Shown in pieces: positions 29,976 to 39,949 of a stretch of 64,000 bases of DNA; position 1 is the first letter of the stretch; the number at the start of each line of letters is the position of its first letter. Position numbers and translations under genes: made by a program. The notes below the pieces were generated by a model. It ran no database searches, had not been told where the DNA came from, and saw only the letters and a program-made list of their open reading frames with translations. This DNA comes from Pseudoalteromonas viridis (GTDB lineage Bacteria; Pseudomonadota; Gammaproteobacteria; Enterobacterales; Alteromonadaceae), in NCBI RefSeq assembly GCF_017742995.1, contig NZ_CP072425.1, positions 2,666,001 through 2,730,000 on the forward strand, read 5' to 3'.

Positions 29976-31490
29976 ATGAAAATTAAACGTTTTTTTGCAA
30001 AAGATATGCGTACGGCTTTGAAAGAAGTGAAAGAAGAGCTAGGTGCAGACGCGGTGATCATGTCGAATAAAAAACTGGCTGACGGCGTAGAAATTGTTGC
30101 TGCGGTAGATAATGACCGTACACCTGCACCTCAAGTCGCGCAGCCCGCTCCTCAGCAAGCCGCGCCTCGTCAGGCGGCGCCGCAGCAAAGTGCGCAAACT
30201 GGTTACGGCCAGCCTGCAAGAATGGTCCGTCCTCAGCCACGTCGCCCGGAGCCACAAAAACAGGCTCAGGTTGCTGACAGCCTGGAAGCCTTGCTTGAGC
30301 GTCAAGCCCCTCGTCCTAAGTCGCCCGAGCTTGCTTCAATGTTTTCTCAGTCTGGTATTAACACCGATGATATGTTTGGTGCGCAGTCGCGCAAAGAAGC
30401 ACCAGCTAAAGCGGCGCCTCAGAGCACTCGTCAGCCTCGTTTTGAGGCATCAAGTCATGATTTTGACGGCCGTGAAACCGCTTCTTCCTGGGAGTTTGGT
30501 GACGACCTGGATCAGGGTTTCGGTGATGAGCCAGCCGCGCAGAAAAAAGTCAACGAAGATGAAATGTCTTCCATGCGCGATGAGATGAATGCTATCCGCC
30601 AGCTGCTGGAGTTTCAGCTGTCCGGACTGATGAATCAGGAAATGGCGCGTCGTGACCCCACTCGTGCTTGTCTGGTTGACCGTCTTAAAGGCATGGGCAT
30701 TGGCGCTGAAGTGGCTGAGCAAATGGCGTGCTTTATTCCTGATGACGTGTCTCGTAAAGAAGCATGGAATGCACTGCTTAACATGGTCGTGAATCAAATG
30801 CACACAACCAACAACGACATTTTGCGCCAGGGGGGCGTGTATGCCATGGTTGGGCCAACAGGGGTTGGTAAAACCACCACAGTTGCAAAATTAGCAGCGC
30901 TGGGTGCACAAAAATATGGTGCTGATAATGTGGCACTGATCACTACAGATACCTACCGTATCGGTGCTTATGAGCAACTGGCAACCTATGGTCGGATCAT
31001 CGGCTGTCCTGTCAAACAAGTAAAAGATGCTAATGAACTTGCCGAGGTTCTTTATCATTTACGTAATAAGCGTCTAATATTAATAGACACGGCAGGTATG
31101 AGTCAGCGTGATTTACGCCTGACAGAGCAATTAAACACGCTGATGCGTAGCAGCCGTGTTGACATTCGCAGCTACCTGGTATTAAGTGCGACTGCACAAA
31201 TGCATGTACTGCAAGAAACCGTCAACCACTTCAAAAAAGTCAATTTAAGTGGTTGTATTTTTACAAAACTTGATGAAAGTCTAAGTTTAGGTGAGATAAT
31301 TAGCATAGCGATTCAAAATCGTCTGCCAATAGGGTATCTTACCAATGGTCAGCGAGTGCCTGAAGACATTCGCGTGGCAAACGCTCAGAAGTTAGTCAAA
31401 AAGGCTGAGCAATTGTATTTAAAGAGAACAAAAGCACAACATTCGCGACGTGTACCAGTGGCGTCCCAGACAGTAGGAATGTATGATTAA
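29976..31490 (+). CDS. flhF: Polar flagellum placement GTPase FlhF
   Basis: A 504-residue SRP-type GTPase. The N-terminal segment KIKRFFAKDMRTALKEVKEELGADAVIMSNKK is the conserved FlhF start, followed by a low-complexity Ala/Pro/Gln linker (about residues 50-200), then the N and G domains with P-loop GPTGVGKTTTVAKLAA near residue 293, DTYRIGAYEQL and DTAGMSQRD. FlhF marks the cell pole for flagellar assembly. It overlaps flhG by 8 bases, a conserved coupling. Confidence 0.95.
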   Translation: MKIKRFFAKDMRTALKEVKEELGADAVIMSNKKLADGVEIVAAVDNDRTPAPQVAQPAPQQAAPRQAAPQQSAQTGYGQPARMVRPQPRRPEPQKQAQVADSLEALLERQAPRPKSPELASMFSQSGINTDDMFGAQSRKEAPAKAAPQSTRQPRFEASSHDFDGRETASSWEFGDDLDQGFGDEPAAQKKVNEDEMSSMRDEMNAIRQLLEFQLSGLMNQEMARRDPTRACLVDRLKGMGIGAEVAEQMACFIPDDVSRKEAWNALLNMVVNQMHTTNNDILRQGGVYAMVGPTGVGKTTTVAKLAALGAQKYGADNVALITTDTYRIGAYEQLATYGRIIGCPVKQVKDANELAEVLYHLRNKRLILIDTAGMSQRDLRLTEQLNTLMRSSRVDIRSYLVLSATAQMHVLQETVNHFKKVNLSGCIFTKLDESLSLGEIISIAIQNRLPIGYLTNGQRVPEDIRVANAQKLVKKAEQLYLKRTKAQHSRRVPVASQTVGMYD

Positions 31491-32343
31491 TACAGTTTTA
31501 GATCAAGCAAGTGGCCTGCGGAGAATGAACCAGAAAAATAACCACAGTGTAAAAGTAATCGCAGTGACTGGTGGTAAAGGTGGAGTAGGTAAAACCAATG
31601 TATCCCTCAACACTGCCATCGCGTTAGGACAGCAGGGTAATCGGGTCTTGGTGCTTGATGCTGACTTAGGTTTGGCTAACTGTGACGTTATGCTGGGCTT
31701 AAGGGTAGAGAAAAATTTATCGCATGTATTGTCTGGCGAATGTGAACTAGACGAAATACTGGTTGAGGGCCCGGCTGGGATCCGTATCGTTCCGGCAACT
31801 TCAGGGTCGCAGAGCATGGTCGAGTTGACACCTGCTGAACACGCCGGCTTAATCCGCGCATTTAGCGAGCTGAGTAGCGAATTTGACATCTTAATCGTCG
31901 ATACTGCGGCAGGTATCTCTGATATGGTTTTAAGCTTCTCACGTGCTGCCCAGGATGTTTTGGTTGTGGTGTGTGATGAGCCAACCTCCATCACCGATGC
32001 CTATGCACTGATCAAAGTCTTGAGCCGTGAGCATGGCGTATACAAATTCAAGATTGTCGCCAATATGGTGCGCAGTCTACGTGAAGGGCAAGAGCTGTTT
32101 GCCAAGCTTTCAAAGGTAACCGACCGCTTTTTGGACGTTGCTTTAGAGTTGGTTGCCACGATCCCATTTGACGAAAACATGCGTAAGTCATCGCGCCGTC
32201 AAAAAACCATCGTTGAGCTTTTCCCAAATTCACCTGCTGCCGTGGCATTCAGAGGCCTGGCCAGCAAAGCTGTCAAGTGGCCCATTCCCCATCAACCTTC
32301 AGGTCATTTGGAATTCTTTATTGAGCAATTGGTAAACGGTTAA
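31483..32343 (+). CDS. flhG: Flagellar number regulator FlhG (FleN), MinD-type ATPase
   Basis: A 286-residue MinD/ParA-family ATPase with deviant Walker A TGGKGGVGKTNVSLN at about residues 27-42, VLVLDADLGLANCDVMLGL, and DTAAGISD. The N-terminal RRMNQKN resembles the conserved DQAxxLR segment (DQASGLRRMN) that activates FlhF GTPase. FlhG limits flagellar number and restrains FlrA/FleQ. It overlaps flhF and is 2 bases from fliA. Confidence 0.95.
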   Translation: MINTVLDQASGLRRMNQKNNHSVKVIAVTGGKGGVGKTNVSLNTAIALGQQGNRVLVLDADLGLANCDVMLGLRVEKNLSHVLSGECELDEILVEGPAGIRIVPATSGSQSMVELTPAEHAGLIRAFSELSSEFDILIVDTAAGISDMVLSFSRAAQDVLVVVCDEPTSITDAYALIKVLSREHGVYKFKIVANMVRSLREGQELFAKLSKVTDRFLDVALELVATIPFDENMRKSSRRQKTIVELFPNSPAAVAFRGLASKAVKWPIPHQPSGHLEFFIEQLVNG

Positions 32344-32345
32344 CG

Positions 32346-33080
32346 ATGGCTTCACCGGTCAACCGCATGGCGGGATATAAAACGACGGACCATCTAAGTA
32401 AGGTGGTAGAGCGTCATACGCCTTTGGTAAAAAAGGTGGCCTGTCATTTATTAGCAAGGTTACCAGCCAGCGTTCAGTTAGACGATTTAGTCCAATCGGG
32501 CATGATTGGACTCATTGAAGCGTGCAAGAATTTTGACGCCAGTAAAGGCGCAAGCTTTGAAACCTTTGCTGGTATTCGAATTCGTGGTGCAATGATTGAC
32601 GAGATCCGCCGTGGCGACTGGGCTCCCCGCTCGGTACACAAAAACGGCCGGATGGTTGCAGAGGCCATTGCTGAGCTTGAAGCACAGCTTGGGCGGGAAC
32701 CAAAAGATACTGAAATCGCTGAAAAACTTGATATTACGCTAGATGAGTACCATCATATTTTACATGATGTCAATGCGAGTAAAGTTATCGGCATTGAAGA
32801 CTTGGGGGTCGACGAAGACGTAATTTCTCCCGCAGGCAACGATTTTGCGCTAGACAAACCATTCAATAATGTTAAAAATGAGCGCTTTAACGAGTCGTTA
32901 GTCAATGCTATCAAGACTTTACCTGAGCGAGATGCCTTGGTGTTGTCTTTGTATTATAACGACGAGATGAATTTAAAAGAGATTGGCGCGATCTTAGAGG
33001 TCAGCGAATCTCGAGTGAGTCAGATTCACGGTCAAGCAATGATCAAGCTCAGAGCGAAGATCAATGACTGGATCAATTAG
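32346..33080 (+). CDS. fliA: RNA polymerase sigma-28 factor FliA
   Basis: The 244-residue sigma-70-family protein has region 2 (LVKKVACHLLARLPASVQLDDLVQSGMIGLIEACKNFD…FETFAGIRIRGAMIDEIRRGDWAPRSV) and region 4 (LPERDALVLSLYYNDEMNLKEIGAILEVSESRVSQIHGQAMIKLR) of FliA. It transcribes late flagellar and chemotaxis genes and is held by FlgM. It sits between flhG and cheY as in Vibrio and Pseudomonas. Confidence 0.96.
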   Translation: MASPVNRMAGYKTTDHLSKVVERHTPLVKKVACHLLARLPASVQLDDLVQSGMIGLIEACKNFDASKGASFETFAGIRIRGAMIDEIRRGDWAPRSVHKNGRMVAEAIAELEAQLGREPKDTEIAEKLDITLDEYHHILHDVNASKVIGIEDLGVDEDVISPAGNDFALDKPFNNVKNERFNESLVNAIKTLPERDALVLSLYYNDEMNLKEIGAILEVSESRVSQIHGQAMIKLRAKINDWIN

Positions 33081-33123
33081 AGTTAGTTTTACAATATAGG
33101 TTCAAACCTCACCGGAGGAAGTT

Positions 33124-33507
33124 TTGGATAAGAACATGAAAATTCTCGTGGTTGATGATTTTTCTACGATGAGAAGAATAATCAAAAACCTGCTAAGAGA
33201 CTTAGGCTTTACCAATGTTCAAGAGGCTGATGATGGCAGTACGGCACTTCCAATGTTGCAAAATCAGGAATTCGACTTTGTCGTAACTGACTGGAATATG
33301 CCCGGCATGCAAGGTATCGATTTGTTACGTGCAATTCGTGCTGACGACAAGCTTAAACACATCCCAGTACTCATGGTAACAGCGGAAGCGAAGAAAGAAC
33401 AAATCGTTGCTGCTGCCCAGGCTGGAGTTAATGGTTATATCGTTAAACCGTTTACGGCAGGAACCCTGAAAACCAAACTAGAAAAAGTGTTCGAGCGTTT
33501 AGGCTAG
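33124..33507 (+). CDS. cheY: Chemotaxis response regulator CheY
   Basis: A 127-residue single receiver domain: DD pair in [10 protein letters not shown], phosphoacceptor aspartate at about residue 56 in [10 protein letters not shown], and conserved Lys in YIVKPFTA. Phospho-CheY binds FliM and switches motor rotation. The TTG at 33124 is taken as the start because GGAGG at 33114-33118 is 5 bases away; an ATG at 33136 would be 17 bases away. cheZ follows after 19 bases. Confidence 0.96.
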   Translation: MDKNMKILVVDDFSTMRRIIKNLLRDLGFTNVQEADDGSTALPMLQNQEFDFVVTDWNMPGMQGIDLLRAIRADDKLKHIPVLMVTAEAKKEQIVAAAQAGVNGYIVKPFTAGTLKTKLEKVFERLG

Positions 33508-33526
33508 TATTGATAAGGGTAGGCTT

Positions 33527-34297
33527 ATGTCAACATCTTCTGTGCCACAGATAACTCTGGAACAGGCTAAACTGCTCGTTGAATACCTAGAACAAGGTGA
33601 GCAGGAAAAGGCTGATGAGATATTAATTGAGGCCACTAATAAAGAACAATCAGAGCTTTTTGCTGAAGTAGGTAAGCTGACTCGACAACTTCATGAATCA
33701 TTGAAGAACTTTGAGTTGGATACGCGTTTAGCAGATCTCACGACAGAAGCCATTCCAGATGCCAAGCAGCGCCTCAATTACGTCATGGAAATGACCGAAA
33801 GTGCTGCGAACAAAACCATGGATGCCGTAGAAGCGAGTCTTCCCTTAGCCCAAGAACTTGCCGATGAACTCTCTGAAATCAAGCCCACCTGGGACAGACT
33901 GATGAGCCGGGATATCCAGCTCGGAGAGTTCAAGTCGTTGTGTCACGATCTTGACAGTTTTATGCAGTCGTCAAAAGGCCGTACAGATGAACTACAGAAT
34001 CTGATGACCAATGTTTTGATGGCACAGGATTATCAGGATTTAACCGGACAGGTGATCCGGCGTGTCATTGAGCTGGTTCGTGAAGTTGAAGACAGCCTAA
34101 TTCACTTGTTGACTGTATTTGGCAGCGCTGATGAAAGTCAACAAACTGCAGCCCAGCCGCAGTCACAAACTAAAGCCACCCCCGTTGCTGATGAGTTATC
34201 AGGTCCTGAGGGTCCAATTATGGACGCTGAGTCTCGAGATGATGTCGTATCCGGGCAGGACGAAGTTGATGACCTGTTGTCGAGTTTGGGCTTCTAA
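33527..34297 (+). CDS. cheZ: CheY phosphatase CheZ
   Basis: A 256-residue helical protein. LMAQDYQDLTGQVIRRVIELV contains the catalytic glutamine region, and the C-terminus QDEVDDLLSSLGF is the CheY-binding peptide that follows a flexible linker rich in Gln/Ala/Pro. CheZ dephosphorylates CheY at the polar array. Its terminal peptide resembles repeats in CheA of the same operon (see findings). Confidence 0.94.
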   Translation: MSTSSVPQITLEQAKLLVEYLEQGEQEKADEILIEATNKEQSELFAEVGKLTRQLHESLKNFELDTRLADLTTEAIPDAKQRLNYVMEMTESAANKTMDAVEASLPLAQELADELSEIKPTWDRLMSRDIQLGEFKSLCHDLDSFMQSSKGRTDELQNLMTNVLMAQDYQDLTGQVIRRVIELVREVEDSLIHLLTVFGSADESQQTAAQPQSQTKATPVADELSGPEGPIMDAESRDDVVSGQDEVDDLLSSLGF

Positions 34298-34312
34298 TAG
34301 GAGAGTATGCGA

Positions 34313-36544
34313 ATGAGCTTTGAAGTCGATGAAGATATCTTACAAGACTTTCTTGTTGAAGCTGGGGAAATACTCGAACAGTTATCTGAGCAGCTTGTCG
34401 AACTAGAGAATAATCCGGAAGACAAAGAGCTGTTGAACGCGATTTTCCGTGGTTTCCATACTGTTAAAGGGGGCGCTGGCTTCCTGAGTATGACTGAATT
34501 GGTGGATGCTTGTCACGGTGCGGAAAACGTGTTCGATGTTTTGCGTCAGGGCCAGCGTCAGGTAACAGCAGAACTGATGGATGTCATTTTGCAGTCACTC
34601 GACACCATCAATGAAATGTTCTCATGTATTCAAAATAGAGAGCAACCTGAGCCTGCGGACCCACATTTGCTGGAAGTGTTGCATCAGCTTAGCCAACCAC
34701 AATCAGCAGACGAAGAAATTTCAGCCCCAGCAGCTGAGCCAGAACCGGTTGTTGCAACGCCCAGTGCAGATGATGTGCTGTTCGATGCACCCTCAGATCC
34801 TGTTGGTGCTGCTGGTGGTGATAGTTCAGACAGCATAGATGAAATTTCAGAAGAAGAATTCGAAAGCTTACTGGATGAGTTACACGGCTCTGGCAATGGC
34901 CCTTCAGTAGCTTCAGACACACCTGCTGCGCCTAGCGCAGCACCAGCTCCTGCCAGTGGTGATGACGGCGATATTACCGACGACGAATTTGACAGTTTGT
35001 TAGACGAGTTACACGGGGTTGGACAATTTGGTGCAACACCTGCTGCACCGACACCCGCACCTGCACCACCCGCAGCCACTGAAAAAGCACCTGCGTCGGG
35101 TGGCGGTGATGATGACGAAATCAACGACGACGAATTTGAAGCTTTGCTGGATGAGTTGCATGGTAAAGGGCAAGCGCCAAAGTCAACAGAAGCGGAAGTA
35201 GCAGCGCCCAAAGAAGCGCCAAAAGCACCGCCAAAACCTGAACCTAAGCCGGCGGCGCCTGCGGCAAAAGCGCCAAGTGCACCTGCTGCCAAACCTGCGC
35301 CGGCACCGGCGGCTAAGCCGCCAGCAGAGAGTAAACCCGCGGCTGATAAAGCGGCGGCTAAAAAGCCAGCCGCACAAGCTGAGACAACCGTTCGCGTTGA
35401 TACCAAGCGCCTTGATGAGATCATGAACATGGTCGGTGAGCTGGTGTTGGTGCGTAACCGACTAGTGAGCTTGGCAAATAACTCCAATAGCGAGTCTATG
35501 GGCAAGGCTATCTCGAACCTGGATGTGGTCACGGCAGACTTGCAGGGCGCGGTAATGAAAACCCGAATGCAGCCAATCAAGAAAGTATTTGGTCGCTTCC
35601 CTCGGGTTGTTCGTGACTTAGCGCGCAGTCTTAAAAAAGACATTAGCTTAGTATTGGAAGGGGAAGATACGGATCTGGATAAAAACCTGGTTGAAGCATT
35701 GGCCGATCCCTTGGTTCACCTGGTGCGCAACTCGGTAGACCATGGTATTGAGATGCCTGACGTGCGTGAAGCCGCAGGTAAATCCAGAACCGGTACTGTC
35801 ACCTTATCCGCTTCGCAAGAAGGCGACCATATTCTGCTGACCATTCGCGATGATGGTGCGGGTATGGACCCTGAGAAACTGAAAAAGATTGCGATCAGCA
35901 AAGGGGTTATCGACTCCGATCAGGCAAGCCGCCTGTCGGACAATGAAGCTTACAACCTGATTTTTGCACCTGGCTTCTCAACCAAAGAACAAATTTCTGA
36001 CATCTCAGGCCGGGGTGTTGGCATGGACGTGGTTAAAACCAAGATCACCCAGCTTAATGGCTCTGTTAATATCCAGTCTGAACTGGGTGTGGGCACCATA
36101 CTGGAAATCAAAGTACCACTGACATTGGCCATTTTGCCCACACTGATGGTAATGATTGGCCAGCAGACATTTGCACTGCCACTTGCCGGGGTGAGCGAAA
36201 TATTCCACCTGGATTTGACTAAGACTAATGTGGTTGATGGCCAATTGACTATCATAGTGCGTGAAAAAGCGATCCCACTGTTCTATCTGGAACATTGGTT
36301 AGTGAAAGGCGCAGACAGAACAGCCCGCAAAGCCGAAGGGCATGTGGTCATTGTTCAGATGGGCACTAAGCAAGTTGGATTTGTGGTGGATTCACTGATT
36401 GGCCAGGAAGAGGTGGTGATCAAGCCACTGGATGCCTTATTACAAGGCACACCCGGTATGGCAGGTGCAACCATCACATCTGATGGTGGTATCGCGCTGA
36501 TTCTGGACGTCCCCAGCATGTTAAAATATTACGCCGGTAAGTAA
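34313..36544 (+). CDS. cheA: Chemotaxis histidine kinase CheA with three linker repeats
   Basis: A 743-residue CheA. P1: phosphorylated histidine at about residue 49 in [15 protein letters not shown]. Then a long Ala/Pro-rich linker (about residues 130-360) with no recognisable P2 fold but three copies of a helix-like motif: [14 protein letters not shown] (about 178), [14 protein letters not shown] (221) and [14 protein letters not shown] (270). P3 begins [23 protein letters not shown]; the P4 kinase domain has [19 protein letters not shown] and GRGVGMDVV; the P5 CheW-like domain ends the protein. The start at 34313 is preferred over 34307 because AGGAG at 34299-34303 is then 9 bases away rather than 3. 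Confidence 0.95.
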   Translation: MSFEVDEDILQDFLVEAGEILEQLSEQLVELENNPEDKELLNAIFRGFHTVKGGAGFLSMTELVDACHGAENVFDVLRQGQRQVTAELMDVILQSLDTINEMFSCIQNREQPEPADPHLLEVLHQLSQPQSADEEISAPAAEPEPVVATPSADDVLFDAPSDPVGAAGGDSSDSIDEISEEEFESLLDELHGSGNGPSVASDTPAAPSAAPAPASGDDGDITDDEFDSLLDELHGVGQFGATPAAPTPAPAPPAATEKAPASGGGDDDEINDDEFEALLDELHGKGQAPKSTEAEVAAPKEAPKAPPKPEPKPAAPAAKAPSAPAAKPAPAPAAKPPAESKPAADKAAAKKPAAQAETTVRVDTKRLDEIMNMVGELVLVRNRLVSLANNSNSESMGKAISNLDVVTADLQGAVMKTRMQPIKKVFGRFPRVVRDLARSLKKDISLVLEGEDTDLDKNLVEALADPLVHLVRNSVDHGIEMPDVREAAGKSRTGTVTLSASQEGDHILLTIRDDGAGMDPEKLKKIAISKGVIDSDQASRLSDNEAYNLIFAPGFSTKEQISDISGRGVGMDVVKTKITQLNGSVNIQSELGVGTILEIKVPLTLAILPTLMVMIGQQTFALPLAGVSEIFHLDLTKTNVVDGQLTIIVREKAIPLFYLEHWLVKGADRTARKAEGHVVIVQMGTKQVGFVVDSLIGQEEVVIKPLDALLQGTPGMAGATITSDGGIALILDVPSMLKYYAGK

Positions 36545-36567
36545 ATAACTGGCGTATTTATACCGAC

Positions 36568-36593
36568 AAAGTGGTGTCTTTGACACCACTTTT
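36568..36593 (+). terminator. Hairpin between cheA and cheB
   Basis: AAAGTGGTGTC (36568-36578) and GACACCACTTT (36582-36592) pair perfectly over 11 bases with loop TTT, but only a short T run follows (tail TTTTCGG). It is 24 bases after the cheA stop. It could be a weak terminator or an mRNA-stabilising stem that lowers downstream expression. Confidence 0.55.
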
Positions 36594-36624
36594 CGGATCT
36601 GTAACGAATAAAAGAGCAATGCCA

Positions 36625-37779
36625 ATGGCAGTTAAAGTATTAGTTGTAGATGACTCGAGCTTCTTTCGTCGCCGAGTGAGTGAAATACTAGAAAAAGATC
36701 CTGAAATTCAGGTGATTGACTTTGCGGTAAATGGTCAGGAAGCGGTTGATAAAGCAGCCAAACTCAGACCGGATGTCATCACCATGGATGTGGAAATGCC
36801 AGTGATGGATGGGATCAGTGCGGTAAAGCAGATCATGCAAAGCTCTCCGACTCCCATTTTAATGTTTTCGTCATTGACCCGTGAAGGTGCAAGTGCCACC
36901 TTAGATGCACTGGATGCCGGTGCGGTCGACTTTTTGCCGAAAAAGTTTGAAGACATTGCCCGCAATAGTGAAGATGCGATCCGCTCTTTGCAAAACAAGG
37001 TCAAAGAAATTGGCCGACGTCGTGTAAGCCGTTTTACTCGGCCTATTAGCTCGTCGCCGGCACCTGCACCTGCGCGCAGCACACCTGCCTCATCCGGGCT
37101 GCGCTCCACGGCTAAACCAATTGCGCAACCAGATCGCTCCTTCTCTCGGCCTGCGGCGGATACGCCCAGTTCAGGGGCGTCTTTTAAGGCGTCAGGAAAA
37201 AAATACCAAATCGTTGCTATTGGCACGTCTACAGGCGGGCCGGTTGCACTTCAGACTATTTTAACGCAGTTGCCTGCAAACTTTCCGCACCCAATACTGC
37301 TGATCCAGCATATGCCTGCGGCATTCACACCGGCATTTGCACAGCGTTTAAATAGCCTGTGTAAAATCAAAGTGAAAGAAGCGGAGCAGGGCGATCGCTT
37401 GCAACCTGGCGTTGCTTATCTCGCACCTGGTGGCCAGCAAATGTTGGTTGAATCCAGAGGCGGCAGTAAAACGCTTAAAGTGTTTGAAGACGACAGCCCG
37501 CGTATTACCTATAAACCCAGTGTTGATGTGACTTTTGCCAGTACTGCGAAAGCCTACGGCGGGGACGTCTTAGCAGTTATACTCACGGGCATGGGCGCGG
37601 ATGGCAGAGATGGTGCCAGAATGTTGAAACAAAGTGGTGCGACTATCTGGGCTCAGGATGAAAAAACCTGTGTGGTTTATGGCATGCCACAAGCCGTTGC
37701 CAGTGCGGGCATCTCAACGGAGGACATTGCCTTACAGGATGTGGCGCTGAGAATAAACAAAGAAATAGGCTGCGCATAA
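36625..37779 (+). CDS. cheB: Chemotaxis protein-glutamate methylesterase CheB
   Basis: About 384 residues. Receiver domain with [13 protein letters not shown] and phosphoacceptor aspartate near residue 55 ([13 protein letters not shown]); a Pro/Ser/Ala-rich linker; then the methylesterase domain with the catalytic serine in [13 protein letters not shown], histidine in [19 protein letters not shown] and aspartate in [13 protein letters not shown]. CheB removes methyl groups from chemoreceptors for adaptation. The start at 36625 matches the family (AVKVLVVDD); ATG 36619 is possible; the frame is open further upstream through the hairpin. cheR is not in the window. Confidence 0.95.
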   Translation: MAVKVLVVDDSSFFRRRVSEILEKDPEIQVIDFAVNGQEAVDKAAKLRPDVITMDVEMPVMDGISAVKQIMQSSPTPILMFSSLTREGASATLDALDAGAVDFLPKKFEDIARNSEDAIRSLQNKVKEIGRRRVSRFTRPISSSPAPAPARSTPASSGLRSTAKPIAQPDRSFSRPAADTPSSGASFKASGKKYQIVAIGTSTGGPVALQTILTQLPANFPHPILLIQHMPAAFTPAFAQRLNSLCKIKVKEAEQGDRLQPGVAYLAPGGQQMLVESRGGSKTLKVFEDDSPRITYKPSVDVTFASTAKAYGGDVLAVILTGMGADGRDGARMLKQSGATIWAQDEKTCVVYGMPQAVASAGISTEDIALQDVALRINKEIGCA

Positions 37780-37833
37780 CTCAACTATGCCCCAATGCGT
37801 GTCTGTGTTTGGCCGAAGGAATAAAAAAATAAC

Positions 37834-38619
37834 GTGAAAATCTGGACGGTAGCGAACCAAAAAGGCGGGGTGGGTAAAACCACCACCACAGTGAGTCTCG
37901 GAGGGATCCTGGCGCTTCAGGGTAAGCGTGTATTACTGATAGACACAGATCCGCATGCATCATTAACATACTACTTCGGCATAGATTCGGAAGAGCTGGA
38001 AGTCAGCGTGTATGATATTTTTATTCGTGGCTCCAATATGGCCAGTGAGGAGATCCTTCAGGCTCTGTGTCCTTCAACCATAGAAAACCTCGATATACTG
38101 CCGGCGACCATGGCTATTGCGACGCTCGATCGCAGCATGGGCAACCGCTCCGGCATGGGGTTAATTCTGAAAAAAGCCCTGGCCAAGATCAGTGAGCACT
38201 ACGATTATGCCATTTTGGATTGCCCGCCCGTACTTGGCGTGCTGATGGTGAATGCCCTGGCCGCGAGTGAGCGTATTTTGATCCCGGTACAAACCGAGTT
38301 CCTGGCGTTGAAAGGGCTGGATCGCATGATGCGCACAATGTCATTAATGCAAAGTTCGCATTCCAAGCAATATCAATATACTATAGTGCCAACTATGTAT
38401 GATAAGCGCACCAAAGCATCGCTTGAAGCCTATAAGTCTTTAGTCGAGACCTATCAGGACAAAGTCTGGCCTGGGGTGATCCCGGTAGATACTAAATTCA
38501 GAGATGCCAGTTTGGCGCAGCAAGTGCCAGTGCAATATTGTCCAAAATCGCGTGGTGTCTATGCTTACCGTGCCTTATTGGATCATCTGGCAGAAGTGGA
38601 TAGAGGTAGTAATGAGTAA
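37834..38619 (+). CDS. ParA-family ATPase of the chemotaxis operon (ParC type)
   Basis: A 261-residue ParA/MinD ATPase starting (GTG) with KIWTVANQKGGVGKTTTTVS, the deviant Walker A, followed by VLLIDTDPHASLTYYFG and YAILDCPPVLGVL. In Vibrio the equivalent ATPase (called ParC there) places chemotaxis arrays at the old pole, and it is encoded next to ParP as here. It is distinct from chromosomal ParA. Its stop overlaps the ParP start by 8 bases. Confidence 0.92.
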   Translation: MKIWTVANQKGGVGKTTTTVSLGGILALQGKRVLLIDTDPHASLTYYFGIDSEELEVSVYDIFIRGSNMASEEILQALCPSTIENLDILPATMAIATLDRSMGNRSGMGLILKKALAKISEHYDYAILDCPPVLGVLMVNALAASERILIPVQTEFLALKGLDRMMRTMSLMQSSHSKQYQYTIVPTMYDKRTKASLEAYKSLVETYQDKVWPGVIPVDTKFRDASLAQQVPVQYCPKSRGVYAYRALLDHLAEVDRGSNE

Positions 38620-39424
38620 GCATCTGTTTGCCAATGAACAGGTCATGAAGCAATATCTGGGCGCCTTGTTACGCGAAGAAGAGGAAGACGAGGTTGCGCT
38701 CGCACCGGTGGCTAAGCTGCTGGAATCTGTGCCAGAGGCCAAAGAAGAGCATGTTGCAACGCGTCATGCTGTTTCAAGTTCAGAGGATGCCGTTACACAA
38801 GAGCCACCTGAGCAAGCTGTTGTACAGGCTCAGGCCGAAACAGCTATGCCCCAGGAAATCGCCGAGGAAGAACCCGTAATAACCCCGGCTGATGATCTTG
38901 AGATAACTGAAAATACTACTATTATCAAAGAAGAAGCAGAGCAGGCTATGCCAGCTCGTGCGCGTGATGCGTACCTGGAAAACGAATTTCAGGCGTTGTT
39001 CTTCGAAGTAGCTGGGCTGACTTTGGCTGTGCCTTTAAAGTCGCTAGGTGGTATACATCAGCTTACCGAAGTTAATCAATTGTTTGGTAAGCCAAAATGG
39101 TTTAAAGGCGTGATGCTCAACCGGGAAGAAAAACTCAATGTGGTCGATACAGCCCGCTGGGTGATGCCTGAGAAGTTCACACCTGAGCTGGAAGAGAAGC
39201 TGGATTACCAGTACTTGATCATGCTGGGCGATAGCCAGTGGGGCTTGTTGGCCGAAAATCTGGTTAATAATATTACGTTGAAACCGGAAGACGTTAAATG
39301 GCGAACGGCGGATGGTAAAAGGCCATGGCTGGCGGGCGTCATTAAAGAAAAAATGTGCGCACTGATAGATGTTGAGAATTTAAATCGATTGCTAGAGCAT
39401 GGCCTCGATAGCCGAGAGCAGTAA
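38612..39424 (+). CDS. parP: CheW-domain protein ParP
   Basis: A 270-residue protein: N-terminal helical, acidic, low-complexity segment (about residues 1-125, LFANEQVMKQYLGALLREEEEDEV…) and a C-terminal CheW-like domain (FQALFFEVAGLTLAVPLKSLGGIHQL…DYQYLIMLGDSQWGLLAENL). In Vibrio ParP links the ParA-type ATPase to CheA and prevents array loss. The ATG at 38612 overlaps the ATPase gene; the longer open frame upstream is a shadow. cheW follows 24 bases later. Confidence 0.88.
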   Translation: MSKHLFANEQVMKQYLGALLREEEEDEVALAPVAKLLESVPEAKEEHVATRHAVSSSEDAVTQEPPEQAVVQAQAETAMPQEIAEEEPVITPADDLEITENTTIIKEEAEQAMPARARDAYLENEFQALFFEVAGLTLAVPLKSLGGIHQLTEVNQLFGKPKWFKGVMLNREEKLNVVDTARWVMPEKFTPELEEKLDYQYLIMLGDSQWGLLAENLVNNITLKPEDVKWRTADGKRPWLAGVIKEKMCALIDVENLNRLLEHGLDSREQ

Positions 39425-39448
39425 CTAGCATCTAACTGGAGTAAAATC

Positions 39449-39946
39449 ATGAGTCAAGAGAGAATACTTTCGGCTGATAAAAATGCAGATAGTAATGATG
39501 AAGTCCTTCAGTGGGTTACCTATAAGCTAGAGGATGAAACCTACGGCATTAATGTAATGCAGGTGCAAGAAGTCTTACGCTATACCGAGATTGCCCCTGT
39601 GCCGGGCGCGCCAACCTATGTGCTTGGTATCATCAACCTACGTGGTAACGTGGTTACGGTTATCGACACACGCTCTCGCTTCGGGCTGCCAAGCTCAGAG
39701 GTCACTGATAACTCTCGTATCGTGATCATCGAAGCCGAAAAACAAGTCGTCGGCATTTTGGTCGACAGCGTAGCCGAAGTGGTTTACCTGCGCAGCTCCG
39801 AGATTGATAGCGCGCCAAACATTGGTACTGAAGAGAGTGCTAAGTTTATTCAGGGCGTGTCGAATCGCGAAGGTGAGCTACTGATCCTGGTTGATTTGAA
39901 CAAACTACTCAGCGATGATGAGTGGGATGAGTTGAGTCATATATAA
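39449..39946 (+). CDS. cheW: Chemotaxis coupling protein CheW
   Basis: A 165-residue CheW: LQWVTYKLEDETYGINVMQVQEVLRYTEIAPVPGAPTYVLGIINLRGNVVTVIDTRSRFGL is the canonical adaptor core. It couples chemoreceptors to CheA. The start has GGAG nearby (CTGGAGTAAAATCATG). It is followed by the DUF2802 gene after 3 bases. Confidence 0.96.
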   Translation: MSQERILSADKNADSNDEVLQWVTYKLEDETYGINVMQVQEVLRYTEIAPVPGAPTYVLGIINLRGNVVTVIDTRSRFGLPSSEVTDNSRIVIIEAEKQVVGILVDSVAEVVYLRSSEIDSAPNIGTEESAKFIQGVSNREGELLILVDLNKLLSDDEWDELSHI

Positions 39947-39949
39947 CCC

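Noticed and set aside
34684..35643. 319-codon minus-strand frame inside cheA
   Set aside because: It is the antisense of the Ala/Pro-rich linker, where GC-rich codons keep the opposite frame open; no motif is present.
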